Origin: Tyto alba
Taxonomy: Eukaryota > Chordata > Aves > Strigiformes > Tytonidae
Assembly (NCBI RefSeq): GCF_018691265.1
Contig: NW_024881300.1
Coordinates: 6,747,546-6,811,545 of the forward strand
Reading direction: 5' to 3'
DNA: 64,000 bases
The notes under the pieces are model-generated. The model saw only the letters and a list, made by a program, of their open reading frames with translations. It was not told the origin of the DNA and did no database searches. This document shows positions 35,520 through 48,359 of this stretch, piece after piece (position 1 is the stretch's first letter; each line of letters begins with the position of its first letter). A program made the translations under genes and the position numbers.

Positions 35520-38500
35520 GCAAAAGAGAAAGTATATACTTACGTGTGATGGAGAGGAATGTGGTATTTTAGGAAAAGAGAAATATTAAGATGCACGCTT
35601 TTGAAAAAAAGAAGTCATAATTACTATTAGCTTTTTGTAAACAACCGTAGTCTAATGTTGATTAGTTTTACAGATCTTGGTGAGCTTGCTGGCAGTGGAC
35701 TCATGCTTTTATTTCTACATACTAAGCTATTACTTTAATACCACTTGACCATTGTCATTACACATGAGAACAATCAAACATTTTGTTTGAAAACTATGAA
35801 CTGAAATACAAAATTTTCCTATTCTTCAATTTGCATGTGTATGAAATTCACTGTCATGAGACAAAAATAACAAAGTTTCCATGTATATTTAGCTTATGTT
35901 TGTCTCTTCTTACTTTCCATTGTGAACCAGAATGAAGTGGACAGTAATTGAGATACTTAATTGTGAACTTAATCCCATTAAATAAATTCCTTAATTCGTC
36001 AGGGCTCAGTATGTGACTATTAATTGAATGTTTTTGAAGATGTCGTGAAATTTTTGGCTTCAGTGAACATTATAGCATTGGAATTCAGGTGTTGAATGCC
36101 TTATATGAAATGGTAATATTATAAAGAAAATTGTTAAATGCTGCACAAGTTAGGACTATGTGTTTTGCCTTTTAATGTGAATATCTTCAAGTTCTAATTT
36201 TTGTAATAGAGTATGTTGAACACAACTGCAAGAGAAGAGAATATCAAAATTGCCTTGTGTGAAGGTGAATTCCAGATTAATATATTTGCTGTTTGATAAT
36301 GAACTCAAATTTTGAAGAAGTATCTGCGAAATGCTTGGCTATCCTTATCAGATGTGGTAATTACATCTTAATTTATTTTTTGCTGTGGTCATTCCTCCTT
36401 AATAAGGAGGGAAATTTTTTTAGCAGCAGCTTTGTCTGGCTTCCTTTATTATGTTTCCATCTATTTTTGTTCCTGGATTGCACCTGCTCAGTAGTTATCT
36501 AATCTTTCTTAGAAGTTTACACTCTCAAGTAAAAGCTTTGAAGTTTACACTGATTGGTGTTTTATGGCACAAGAGATATGTATAGATCCTTCTTTTGCAG
36601 TGTTAACGCTATTATGCACCTGGTGAAAAGATAGACATTAAAGTGCAGATGACAAACCTTTAAAATATTTAGTAGATTAAAGTACTGAATTACTCCCTGC
36701 TCCTTGTTCAAGGTCCTTAATATTACAAAAAATTCTGCTAGTTTGGGTTCTGAAGACAAGGGCTTTTAATTTGTAGGTGCACACTGGCAGACACCAGACA
36801 ATTTACAAAAAGGTAATAGATAGTTATAGAAAACCACTTTTTAACTAGAACTGTATTAAAATATTGCTGATTCTAGTTCTCTATCATAGTATTGCATTCT
36901 GCCTTTTTAAAAACAATTTATATGACCATTATTTATCAGATACTCAGGGTTTTTTTGTTGGCAGAAGGCACTGTATTTGACAAACATCTTTGCATGGTCT
37001 GTGGAAGAGAGATGCTATTTAAGCCATTATTTGCATGCCTATACACTGAGAAAATACAGAATTATAGGTTACCTGAAAGCAACTGTGTGGTCCTAATATT
37101 TTAAGGCTGCTCTTTCTCTCTCTCTGTATATATATTTTTAAAAAGCTAGCATCTTACTAGTATGTAAGTTTGATTTTGTTGTGCCTTCTCTGAAAGCTAA
37201 GAACAATGAAGTGCTTTTGTGGAAAACTGAACATAACATAAATATGAAAACCTAATTTATTATACATAAAAATTTTAAAAGCATTAGGAAACTTAATATT
37301 TGTTGTCATCAGACTTAGAATAGATTAGAGTACTGCAAGTGTGTTATTTTAAAGATATCAATGCCGACTTTTTGGATTTCAGATGATATTACTAGAAGAA
37401 GAATGTGAGGGGAAAAGTAGATAAATATTTTCAGGTGCAAAAAAGATACTGAGTGTATGTGAAGTTAAAGTTGTGGAAAAAAAATCTGTGAAATTGAGAT
37501 TCATTAATCACTAGAATCAATTGGAGAAAGAGAAGTAATTTATATTTAAAAACATTCACTGTAAAGATTTTTTCCTCTTATTTAAGTTTTAGGATAGCAC
37601 ATAAACTATATCCCTACCAAAGAAAAGATGTCAAAAAGGTTGCATAGACTCCACAGTTAATAGAGAATAACATGACCTTAGAAAAGTTTATTGTTAAAAA
37701 TCAAGTAAATTTAAAAATACATAGGGATCTAAATGCAATCATTTGATTAGTTACATTTGACTATTATTTCTCAAAATTTAATTATAAGATGCATAATTAA
37801 GTTGCAAATTTGAAAAATGCACAGATCTTAGAATGCTCCTTTCATTATGACTGAAACTTCATAAGCCACCCCTGACTGTATGGAGCACTTCGGGAACCAG
37901 TTCTGTTTTACACAAAGCTGGATACAGTCCTACAAGCTTCTGCCTGTTCCCAGGGGAGATATATTTCCTGCAGAATTTGGGAGAATTGCACTGAGAGTGC
38001 TCCAGAGAACACTGTGGTTAACTGAGTGCTTTTGGAGGAAACACTCTAGAAAACTACCTTAGGTTCCTTTCTAAATCATTCTGTCTGCATTGTATTACTT
38101 TTTTCTTTTCTACCAGAGAGATGATTCTAAAATCACTTTCTTGGGCATCTTCTGAATTAAGAAGAGTTGGTTTGAAAACTGAGGGCTGTGTGATATTGTA
38201 GCAGTAGCTGGAAATGACAAGAATATTTTGTTATTCAACATAGCAACAATGAAGCTGTAGTAAACACTGAATGAGGAATATTAATTTTGTTCACTTTAAA
38301 AATCCTACTCCTTTCCATCCCAAATGTAACATTTGAAGCTTGTATCCTTTACCTGCTTTGTTCTGGACCTGAAGACAGATTAGTCTTTAACTTTTTTCTT
38401 CCTTGCACAATCATTTTTTCTGCACTTCTTTGGCACATCATTTGAAATGGCCTGATCAGACCACCTCAAGACAAAGCTTTTCCTTGTTTAGTCCTAAATC

Positions 38501-38730
38501 TGAGTGTACCTATACATGCCTTGGAAGTGTCAGAACTGTGCAATGATTGTATAGTTGATTTCTATCAATTGTGTAACACCTTATGCAAAATAGTAATAAT
38601 GTTTTAGAATGATGAAATAGCCTTTCCTTGTATCCAGAGGCACATTTTGTCACAGAGGATGATCAGTCACTGGTGCTTGCAGTTTTAAGTTTTCTTATGG
38701 AAGCCCTAGAAAGACAAGAAAAGCCCTCTT
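35520..38730. other. AT-rich non-coding stretch
   Basis: No repeat family recognised. A CT-rich to TA-rich run lies at 37111-37137. A strong acceptor at 38118 opens a frame of about 26 codons, but no good donor is found before the stop. The rest appears neutral. Confidence 0.5.
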
Positions 38731-38731
38731 T

Positions 38732-38857
38732 AAAAACAAACAAACAAAAACAAACAAACAAACAAACAAACCCCAACAAATCACCAACACCCCCAAGCTG
38801 AAAAAACCCACCCACCAACCAACAACAAAAAACCCACCACCCTCAAAACCCCCCACC
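38732..38857. repeat. (AAAC)n to CA-rich low complexity
   Basis: About eight AAAC units are followed by irregular CCAAC, CACC and AACCC units for a total of about 125 bases. The strand is strikingly G-poor (only two G). It probably arose by slippage and decay of an AAAC repeat. Confidence 0.85.
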
Positions 38858-38859
38858 AT

Positions 38860-40850
38860 GTTTTCACATAATCTGGCATTCTGTGGAGATGAGGTTATCA
38901 GAGTAGAAGTAAAGTGAAGGTACTGTTCTACAAATGCCAGCTACCATAAGATTAAGTAGAGATGCAGCAGCTGAAAATCTGCATATTGTTAAGATGGTGA
39001 GTGGTAAAAAGTGAAATGATCTTTTGGAGAACAATATGATTATAACAGGCAAAGGGGCTCAGGGAAGGGGTTCCTGTGGTGTGAACGGAAACCTTTTTGA
39101 GTCACTTGAATAAGAGATTCACCCTAGCTGCAGGAGTTCTGAAATGTTTTTAGTGTTTTCTAGTTACTAAAGATGTCTTTAACTTAAAATGCAGTTTTAG
39201 GCTTCTTTAACCAAGTCTGAACTGAAGGCCATGAATTTCTGTGGAGTCTTGAAGCCCGGCATGCTGAGCACACAGACTCTAGCTGCACAGACATAAGGTG
39301 TCCTTTGTACTTTAGTCAAGGTCCCACATACTTAATTTTCCTTGTTTCTCAAATAGGACTGTAAAAACTGTTGCTGCTTTAGTATCCTGTGCTTGGCTTT
39401 GAAAGTTGAATGTGCATCTCAATGTTTGCGCTATTGTAGATACAGCAAGGAATATCAGTTTGCCTTCTGGAATAAGCAGAGCAGGGCTCTCTGAAAACAG
39501 TTGAATAGCCTTAATTGGCAGTAATAAACAAACTAGAAACTAATGTGGAATTGGTGACTGTTTCCTGTCAATCCTGTAGTATCTTTTGAAGGTAAATAAA
39601 TTTTGTTGCTTAAAGTATTGTTTGATAGTATTGCTATGAATATTTTTGGCAAAACCACAGGAAACTGTATTACGAGATTAAAAAAAAAAAATCTGTAAAA
39701 AGTTCTATTGTATATGGTAGTTTATACATTTAAAAAACTCAGTGCCCTAGTATGTTTTGAATTATATTACTAATTTGGTGATTCAATTAGAATAGAAAAC
39801 GCTCCATATATCTGATGATTAAGTTCACATTTACATTTTCTGTAATAGCAGCAGCAGCAAAAGATCAGGAGAAATTTTAGATGACACCACTGTTCCATAT
39901 ATTTCAATGCATAAAACATTTATCTGGATATAAATAAAGCATTTAGAATTCTGTCATGGAAGGCTATGTAAGCTGTCAGCTTCTCAGCTTGTTTGAAACA
40001 GTTTCCCTGGTCTGGATTGTCATCTCTACTGTGGTGCTATGGTAGTTATGGCAGTGGAATATTGTGTTTTCTATCAGAGTTGCTGAACTTGCTTGAATTA
40101 ATTAAGCTCTATGGAACCATGTTTTGAAAACAGTTTTGATTGGCTTTGACCCTTGTGTGTACATTGTATCTGGGCAAGTATTTATATTAGTTTGTGATGG
40201 CTTAAGACTGACTGAAATCTGATATTGATGTTAACGGAAGCATTCATATGCTCAAAATAGACAAAACTCCAAATGTTTTACTGAGTTGAAATGATGGGGG
40301 AGGGGGATAGATGTCACATCTATGCAACTCAGTGCAAAAAAATAATTTCTTTGCACAAATCTTCAACTTTGCATGAAGAAATATTTTGGCACATTAAAAT
40401 TGTGCAGGTGTTTTTTAAAGATCACATTGGTTTCTTTGTAGATTAACTTCTTAAGAAGCATAGTGGACAACAAAATGTAGAGTCTCTTTGGATGCAATTT
40501 ATACATGCGTGGTAAAATGAAAATGGGTGTTTGATCTTCAGTATTAGGAAAGTGGACTAAAAATAAGATGTAGGTCAGAATTCACTGCAAAGTCTCTCTA
40601 AGTTTTAAATAAATCCATATCAATGAAAAAATTTAGTAGGCAAATTAAGATCTAAATGCAATAATTTCTATTTTAAGACTATCTATACAATCTTTGCTTA
40701 ATAAAACTAATAAAATTCAAACGTGAAGACATCCAAAATGCCTGGGATCAAATGGAAGAAATTGAGACAGTTCACGGAAATACATATTTCCTGCCTTCTG
40801 TTTCGGGGTATTACTATTAAATGTCATTTTATATCTCAACTCCATTTATC
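38860..40850. other. AT-rich non-coding stretch, nothing recognised
   Basis: No transposon, RNA gene or coding frame recognised. There is a short CAG run at 39848-39857 (CAGCAGCAGCA). Confidence 0.5.
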
Positions 40851-40860
40851 CTAACATTAG

Positions 40861-40930
40861 CGGAGAGAGATTTTCACTCACCTCAGAGCTCTACTAATGC
40901 TGAGAATTCCTTCAGATTCCACTATTTTAG
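40861..40930 (+). other. candidate 70-nt internal exon (unproven)
   Basis: The acceptor 'ccatttatcctaacattag' includes a branch-point-like CTAAC, and TTTTAG/GTAAGA is a strong donor. Two frames are open over the whole interval. The more protein-like one needs two bases completing a codon, reads ERDFHSPQSSTNAENSF and then aromatic residues, and leaves AG. That phase 2 exit matches one open frame of the strong acceptor at 42906, which then reads HTVCSIVKRGESIWPPV and stops. The other frame (starting RREIFTHLRALLML) is possible but does not continue there. I do not recognise the protein. Confidence 0.25.
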
Positions 40931-40934
40931 GTAA

Positions 40935-42220
40935 GACTTTCTATGAAATAATCCCATAGGTAAACATTCTTAAGTAATGGATTTTCTGTTGGGTAAGGAC
41001 ACTTTTTTCCCCAAAGTATTGACAGATCATGAGACAAACATGCTTTGAAAAAGAACGTACTAGAAATTTTCTTTGTTTTGTTTTGTGGTTTTACGTGGGA
41101 GTGTTTTTGCAGGGGGTGGGTGGGGTGTGGTGTGGTGCGTGTTTTTTAAAATATATACCTGATAGTGGTCACTGGAAACTGAAGTGAGGTATATTCAGAG
41201 TGCTCAAAGACTGCAATTTGATCTAGTCAGGGCTTGGACTAAGAATGTAATAAATTGTCAATGCAGGACTTTTGCATTCATTTACACTAATATAGAGTGT
41301 CTCATTTCTGAGAAGTAAATCAAGTGGCTTCAACACTTTATTTTCCATCTTGTATGTAAGTAAACTGCAGGATCAACTGAAAGGTTGAATCAATCTGCTA
41401 TTTATTACTTTGAAATTTGATACCCTATTTTAAGTGCCTTATTCCCTTATGATTTAGACCGCGTAGTACATTCTGTTTAAACAATACAGAAACCAGCTTT
41501 ACTGTTAGTGGATTCTTCACTTTAGATGTGATGGATTAACATTTGTCAAACTTTCGGTACATCATTATGTTATTGCAAAAAATAGAGTTTCAAACAGACA
41601 TAAAGAGAGAACAAGGAAAGTAATTTCAATTACTTTTTCCTGTCATCTAGTAAGTATTAATAATTCTACAGGGTGCTTTTTTTTCTATGACTTTTTTTAA
41701 GAACACTTGAAAAACATGCTATTGATCAGTTGTTTAATTTTTACTTTTTGTCTCGAAGTTTGACATTTTTTAGGAAATTATTTTCCAAGAAAGCTGTGGC
41801 TTCTTGTAGAGCATAGGGCATTTCACTTTCCACCAACTGGTTCTTGTGGATTAATACCACTTTTCTGCATTAATTTATGCAAGTAAAAAGGAAAGATTAT
41901 TTTAATATATTTATTATTAGTTTTCATGGAGGTTATAGGGTGAGAACCAACACTTCCCTCCACTTCCAACATAATATTCTGGGCCCATACACCACTGTAA
42001 CATCTAATAATGTTAATTTATGTCATTGACTTTTTTGTTACATCTTTAAGCTGAATTTTCATGTGTTGACCTACTTTTTAAGGTACTAATGGCAACAGAT
42101 AAGGAACTTACTATCATATTAAAAATATTATAGTTGAACAAAAAGAGTAATACCTGTGGTAACGAATGTCTAAAGAATTTTGACTACTTGGTCATGTTAC
42201 ACATGACTGACTTGGGATAA
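40935..42220. other. non-coding stretch with a G/T-rich patch
   Basis: A G/T-rich low-complexity patch (GGGTGGGTGGGGTGTGGTGTGGTG) lies at about 41113-41142. The rest is AT-rich and unremarkable. Confidence 0.5.
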
Positions 42221-42227
42221 AAGTCTC

Positions 42228-42248
42228 TTTTTTTTTTTTTTTTTTTTT
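42228..42248. repeat. T21 tract
   Basis: An uninterrupted run of 21 T. No adjacent retrocopy or element end is visible. Confidence 0.9.
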
Positions 42249-42905
42249 AAATGTGTCTAATCTGATTTTTCCACTAGCAAATTCTATTTAAGCTCTATCG
42301 GCTCTTACTTCCAAAATCAGTGTTAATTTTTAAAAAAATACTGAACTGATTAAATTAAGGAAAGATGTTAATATTTCCTCATGCAAATGGAGAATTAAGC
42401 CATTTTCCCAAGTTAAGCCTTTGGTCCCCAAATCAGAAAATCACTTGAACATATACTTTTTATTTCAGCACATTAATGTGAAGTTTTAGTGGAGTTTTGT
42501 CAAGTAACAATGACTTTTTTTACTATGTACTACTTTAACTTTTTTGTGATTTCCATTTTTCTTGTAAACTTTGAGATAGTTCTTACGCATGTACTGTTTG
42601 CAGCTGTGATCTTTGATGTTCTCTGTTGTCTTGGAAGTATGTTATATTTAGAGTAGAAAATTTGATGTAAGGATGAAATATGCCCAGGCTGCCAATTTCT
42701 TTCATGTATTTAGCTCTTGAGAAATACCTGTTATATGGGAATAGTGGCACAGGGCTTTTTTATTCCACAAATCACCACAGCTGATTAAAATCTTAGCATA
42801 GAGGTCAAATGACTAGATAAACATTATTGAGGCACACAAAATTGTAAAGATACCTTGAATCAGTTTGCTTTGACTAGCTTTTTTCCCCTCCCTGTTTTAT
42901 TACAG

Positions 42906-42974
42906 GCATACTGTATGCTCAATAGTAAAGAGAGGGGAAAGCATATGGCCTCCTGTTTGAACTTCTGTAATTAA
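42906..42974 (+). other. strong splice acceptor; possible terminal exon start
   Basis: A classic acceptor (pyrimidine tract 42880-42898, ending TTATTACAG at 42905) is followed by two open frames. One stops at TGA 42958-42960 and the other at TAA 42972-42974. No good donor lies before either stop. AATAAA hexamers occur at 43371 and 43400, so a terminal exon of about 470-500 bases with a short coding part is possible. An isolated cryptic acceptor is at least as likely. Confidence 0.2.
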
Positions 42975-43201
42975 TCCTTCCAAATACTATTTCCTTGGAA
43001 AGTTATTTTTAATTTTATGACAGTCTGTTCTTGTATTCTCCCACACAATCACTTGGGCAACATTTGTATCGATGAAAACGACATAAAGCAGCTCTTAACT
43101 AAAAGGAGACTGCTGTTTTACACAACATGTAAATGATTAAGTGATAGATTTTTATTACTGCTTGTGTGTATAGTGCACTACAGCATTTGAGCATTAACCT
43201 T

Positions 43202-43213
43202 CCCCCCCCCCCC
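43202..43213. repeat. C12 tract
   Basis: Twelve consecutive C, the only long C run in this AT-rich window. Confidence 0.9.
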
Positions 43214-43219
43214 GCTCCA

Positions 43220-46200
43220 AATCTATGCAGTTCTATAGGGTGTATTTAGAATTTTTGCTGTTTAAATTCTTATTGCTTATTTTTTAGAAAGCTTTTTAAA
43301 ATTCTAGTTATTCCCTTAGAGGTATATTGATATTTCTGTATATATTGTGTGGATTCTTGCACTCATGCAAAATAAATTCCTGCACTGTAATTGGTAAGAA
43401 ATAAACTAAATTGAGATTCTAAAATAATGGAGGAATACTGGCAAATGTAATAATAAAAACTGATCAGGTTGGTCCCATCCCAGCCAGTAACTTGTGTAAG
43501 AAAAATAATAAAATAATAATTAAAAAAATGTCTGTCCATTTTAAAAGTTTCCTTTGTTGCTTGCTTATGTACAGGATTACAGATGTGTGCACTGAGCATG
43601 ACTGTCTATTTATAGGCAAGATATTGGATGCTGCAGCCCTTTAAGGCAATGTAGGGAGGTAACATTGCAAATGAGATATGATGCTAGAGAGCTGCAAGGA
43701 TTATACTTCTGAATATCTTAAAATATTTTCCAGAAGTCCATGAAATGCAACAAAGTTGAATTCTCTGGTACTTTTCATATAGCAGAGAACATATTAAATA
43801 ATCTTGATTAGTTGCCTACAAAGCATGAAATGGTGACAAAGTAAAAATTTACCTTATGATGCTTTCTACATATTTTCTGAGATTTCCTCTCAACCTGCAT
43901 TTCAAGACAATCTTTCCCCAATTCGGTCTTGAAAAGAATTAGCATTATTCTGAAGTACATGCTTTGGAAAGCTTATAGTAAACTTCACCGTTATTAAGAT
44001 ATACTACGGAATGTTTCTTTTGTCTCTTCCTCTCCTCATCCCTATCCATTTCTTATAAGATTAAGTAAGGGAGCTTTCTATAGCTATATTAGCCTGAATG
44101 CTGTTGATTTTAAAGGTTGTATTTGGGAGCATAATTTCAGTTAAGAGGTCTAGTGGAAAGCAACAAGACTGCCTAGACACTGTTGATATAAAATGTGGTT
44201 TTATTCAAATAAAATAAAGTGTGAAAGCAATGTTTAAAAGGTCTCTTAGCAACTTAATTCCTATTCAAGGATCACAGCAAGATCACATTTCCAGAAGTGT
44301 GATCAAGACCTGCCTCTTAGGAATGTCTAGTTGGTTTTGTTCCTTGAAACTGAAATGGTTGCACTGGACCAGAGAGGACAACACAGCTTTGATTTACATA
44401 GGTATAGTCCTCATTAATTCAGGTGGAGTATTAGGTCAGCAGCTCTGCAAAACCAGGATTAGATAGTGCCATGTCTGCAAATTCAGTTGCTGTTTTTCTT
44501 CGAAGATATGCTATTCAATTCTGTCACACATAAGCACTAGGTTTAAATGGAGCACTTCTTTATGGCTAAATGAAGTCGTGCTTTTGCTGAATAGTAACGC
44601 TTTTTCTAGCCTACTTATATGAATTATACATGTGAAATGGAACTGTCTAAATGTTAGCTTTAAACTCAGGTGCCTAAATAGTATTAGTTAGCATGATTAG
44701 TTCATATATTTTTAAGTAACATTGATTAGATTGTATAATAGTTTTAGGAAATTGTTATAACTACTTTTTTATAAAATATGCATGTGAACTCAAAAAGAAA
44801 TTTTTATGTTCCTTAGTTATGGAAAAATGAGACTTTCAGCTTTACTCCTGTTTTGCATCTTGTTTCAAAAGATTGTGATGTCCATGCAAAAGTCTGTTAA
44901 ATCTCTGCCATATTAAAAAACTTTACAGCATTTCAAAGCAATATTCCATTTTTTTAGGATACACAGACATCCCCAATTCTCATAATAGCCAAGAGCCTTA
45001 ATCTTGAATATTGTTCCTGTGAAAGCATATGGTATTGTCATGGTCTATACTGTAACCAGAAGTAGATATCAAGTTGGCTTCTGGAATTGTCAGGCAGTAG
45101 TGAGATTTTGTTAACTTTCTAAATGGTCTAAAATGTTTTACTTTTCATTATATATTATTAATATTCCTTTAAAATAGGATTCATTATAGCTATAAGTGTT
45201 GTAGAGGTGATCTGAAGGACATGGTGGAGAAGTGTTCTGGATCTTAGGAGTTATTAACTACTTGATGTCTTGGACAAATGAAGCACTGCTAATTCTCTAC
45301 ATTATTAAATAAGCAAGAGTCTCAGCCTTTTAGAGAATGTGAAGTGTAACTGTGGGCTTAGTTACTGCAGGATAGCTGTGAATGCTAAAACTACAAAAAT
45401 GCAAAAAGCAAATAGATAAATTTTCAGAAAGAGGAGTGCAGTATTGATTTTTAAGATTACTGGAGTTTAAGAAAATGTATCATTTTATGCTTTGCAAGAG
45501 ACAGTCCTCATTTAATGTTTTCTGCTGGTAACTGTTGCAGAAAGAATCAGTCATTTTGTGGGTGGCAGTTTGTATGCAGTAGCTGATTTGTTTGCATGGA
45601 AACAACAAAACAAACAAACTATGGCTCTTCAGCTTGTATAGGATCAGCACTTGTGAGTTACCTGCTTATCTTGCAGCGAAACAAAAGTATGTACATAAAA
45701 CTAGAAAAGTGTTTCTTAGCATTAGCATTCCCTTTGTGTTTGAAGTGCAACTCAACTCTGAGGCCTGACCTCAAAGCTGTAGTTTAATAACTAACTAGAG
45801 CTTTAGTAAATTCCATCACAGTGATCTCCCTAGCCTGCTATGTCACAGAGGCAAATCTGGTGTTTGTTTAGTATCTGTCCTTCAGGATAACATTGTTGTT
45901 GCCCTCTGTGACACTTATGTTTCTTGAAAAGGTTTTTTCTTTTCTCTTGTGCTTGGGTTCAGTTTAACTTGCACCTAATTTTCGCATTGCAAAAGTAAGG
46001 AAGAGATAGTCTCCATACATTAGTTACCTTCTGTGACTTGCAATTTGCTAGACAAATTAGAAGAAGGGAAATAAGTCTTTAGATTCAGATCTTGAGAAAT
46101 TATTTTCCCCATTCCTAACATTCAGCAAGAAAATTTTTATCTAGCATCAGGAATAGAAGATAGCACCACATAACTTTCCATGCATTCATGTTTTTCTTGT

Positions 46201-46220
46201 GCTTTCATGAGTATAATCTG
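43220..46220. other. AT-rich non-coding stretch, nothing recognised
   Basis: No transposon, RNA gene or coding frame recognised. The minus strand at 46033-46052 shows a short acceptor/donor pair 20 bases apart (pyrimidine tract, TCTAG, then AAG/GTAACT). This is too short to judge. Confidence 0.5.
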
Positions 46221-46232
46221 CTTACAAAATAG

Positions 46233-46281
46233 ATGATGTCTGGCTCTAGTTACAAGCAGTGGGAGGCTTTACCTTTAGCAG
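46233..46281 (+). other. possible alternative first coding exon (unproven)
   Basis: Two adjacent ATG codons begin a frame MMSGSSYKQWEALPLA that ends exactly at CAG/GTGAGT, an ideal donor (46282). An in-frame TAG sits immediately upstream, so this would have to be an initiating exon. No promoter signature, CpG or good upstream acceptor is visible. The donor quality and sensible peptide are the only support, and chance is a serious alternative. Confidence 0.2.
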
Positions 46282-47079
46282 GTGAGTCATTACAACATAA
46301 CATTCCATTTTAATGCTGTTATGCAGAACCTTTTTTGATGTTTTCTTATGATGCATGGACTGTGAAGAATTTATGAAAGAAGAAATTAAGTGGGTGGTAC
46401 CTGTGAATCAGGATTATATTTAAAAGTATGCTAATTCACTGGAGTACTGCTTTAATTATTCTGAGTACTCCCACCTCTAAGACCTTAATATATACATAGA
46501 AGATGCTCTTTTGCCCTTTCTTTCTGCTAGTAAACTCTTTTTTCCCCCGTTATAAGCTAGTAGAGTAAGACACTGAATTCAGCTGACCCTTGTAGCCTGC
46601 GACAGTGTTGCAGGATGACTCTTCTTTACCACTCTTAATATTGATTCTTTAATATGCTTGGGTTAAAGTGAACTGATTATAGAAAGCTGATGTGTGCTCA
46701 TTGGTGAGATATTTTAGTAGTAAACCAGCTTCAGTGGCTTGTGAGCTAACAATCTTATGGAGAGAAAACATAGGTAAATATTGAATGCAAAAATGTAATC
46801 CTGTATTAAATCTTTCTGGAGACAGATGATTCTTGAGAGCGTGGGTTGTTGTTTCTTGTTTTGCTTTTAAAATACTTCCTCTAGCCCACCTAGTACAGTT
46901 TCTGTTCTGTATTGGAAGAGTGTTTTCTGTAAATTGTGGGTTGTACTATGCCATCTTGAAATGAGCTGTCAGCTGTATGATATAGAAACATACTGTCATT
47001 AAGGGAATAGTGCTTAACTTTTTCAATAAAAATTACTGTTGTTAATCATTTATTCTAAAATATTTATTTATAATTTGTA

Positions 47080-47310
47080 GCTCTAGTCTGCAGTGCAGTT
47101 GGAAGATTTGCATTATAAAGTGAAACATTGCAGTTAAAATAAGATTTGCTCTTAAATGATTCATTTGGCAGTTATTAAATCGCATTCTAACTCCCACCTG
47201 CCATAAGGAGTTTATCAGAGTGCTTTAATGGCATGGCAAACAGCTGGCTGTCTATTAGCTGTTTAAAGTTGGAAAGCCACTGCCCAGTTTACTGTTAGAT
47301 TTGTTCTTTA
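47080..47310. promoter_or_regulatory. possible conserved regulatory element
   Basis: A homopolymer-free block with ATTTGCAT (octamer-like, about 47106-47114), CACCTG/CAGCTG E-box-type words (47196-47203, 47240-47247), TCATTTGGCAG and several TTTAAAG words. It stands out in texture from the neutral AT-rich flanks. Conservation is not testable here. Confidence 0.22.
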
Positions 47311-47319
47311 CAGGGAGTT

Positions 47320-48300
47320 ATTTTACAAGCTGGATGGTGTTGGAAGGCATTTTGTCTTTAGTTTGTGAATACTTTATTTCTGTGGTAAAGGAAGGATAAA
47401 CGAGGTTTGCATACCAGGAAAAGTTTTAGTACCACATAACTAGATGAAGTGGCAGTTAGATGGCCAAAGGGCACTTCAGAATTAATGTGCCATTTGCTCT
47501 TGCTGTAAACAAAATCCAAATCTGCTTGCCCTTCCAAAGCAAAGAAAATGAGCTTTTTACCTGGGAGCTCAGCATAGACTGGGAAGATGACTCTGAAGCA
47601 AGCAGATGTGGATTCCTTCAGAACTGTGGGTTGTCCTCCTTTAGTCTGGTGCATACAGTACGTAGCCATGTCTACACTACCACTGTATCTTTTTTTCACA
47701 TATATCTGAGTGCAAACTGAATGTCAACAATTTGGAGAAGTATGTGAACCGTGTACACTAGTGTCTCTATGTAATGCATGTAGATGTCCTGTGATAAGAC
47801 AACAGTACCTTTGCCACTGAAATAGGGGAAAGTAATTCTACTAAAAAGTAGTTGGTAGCTGAAGAATGCAGTACGTTTTGGCTTACGAGATGTTCCTTGA
47901 CTGGATAAAAGACAAACAGGAGCACGTAATCTAAACATTGGTTCCAGTGGGTACCGTGATTGATCATATGATTAAACACAGCAAAGACGTGGAGTATTTA
48001 ATGAGTTCAGCTCTTGGTTCCTTGTAACTGGATGTTTTCTCTTTATGCGTAATGTCAGTTTTTGTTATGGAAATGCCAGAGAATTGGTGGGTATGTGTGC
48101 CACCAAGGCAGTCCACAGAGCCCTGAGATTGTGACTGTACTGCTTGTAATTTTGCAAGTGTTTAAGAAATGGAGTTTACCTCAGTGTAGTTTGGAGGTAA
48201 TTTGTATTGGTCTGGAGTTCAGAACATGCTATAAATAAGCGATCTAGTTTATATATTAAATTAACTCCTCAGCAGCTGCACGTGTGATTTGCATTGTTGG
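47320..48300. other. non-coding stretch, nothing recognised
   Basis: Overlapping open frames of 70-113 codons on both strands between 47358 and 47979 have no family signature and overlap each other, as expected by chance. Confidence 0.5.
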
Positions 48301-48304
48301 TCCC

Positions 48305-48356
48305 CTGCATCCAGGCAGAGTCCCTGAAGGAATTGCTAGGGCTCTGCAGGATGCAG
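48305..48356. ncRNA. short hairpin, about 20-bp stem (miRNA-precursor-like)
   Basis: The left arm begins CTGCATCC and continues GGCAGAG.CCCT. The right arm AGGGCTCTGC.GGATGCAG pairs with it over about 18 base pairs, with small bulges (one extra base in two places). The loop is about 12 bases (48326-48337). The paired stem is GC-rich in an AT-rich setting and extends poorly outside the arms, so the precursor would be short for a canonical microRNA (usually 60 or more). It may instead be an element remnant or a chance palindrome. Either strand could be transcribed. Confidence 0.3.
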
Positions 48357-48359
48357 TGT

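Noticed and set aside
38119..38174. Open frame after a strong acceptor
   Set aside because: The only donors before the stop are poor (GTTTGA).
47358..47979. Several 70-113-codon frames on both strands
   Set aside because: Mutually overlapping, with no signature and no splice or start context.
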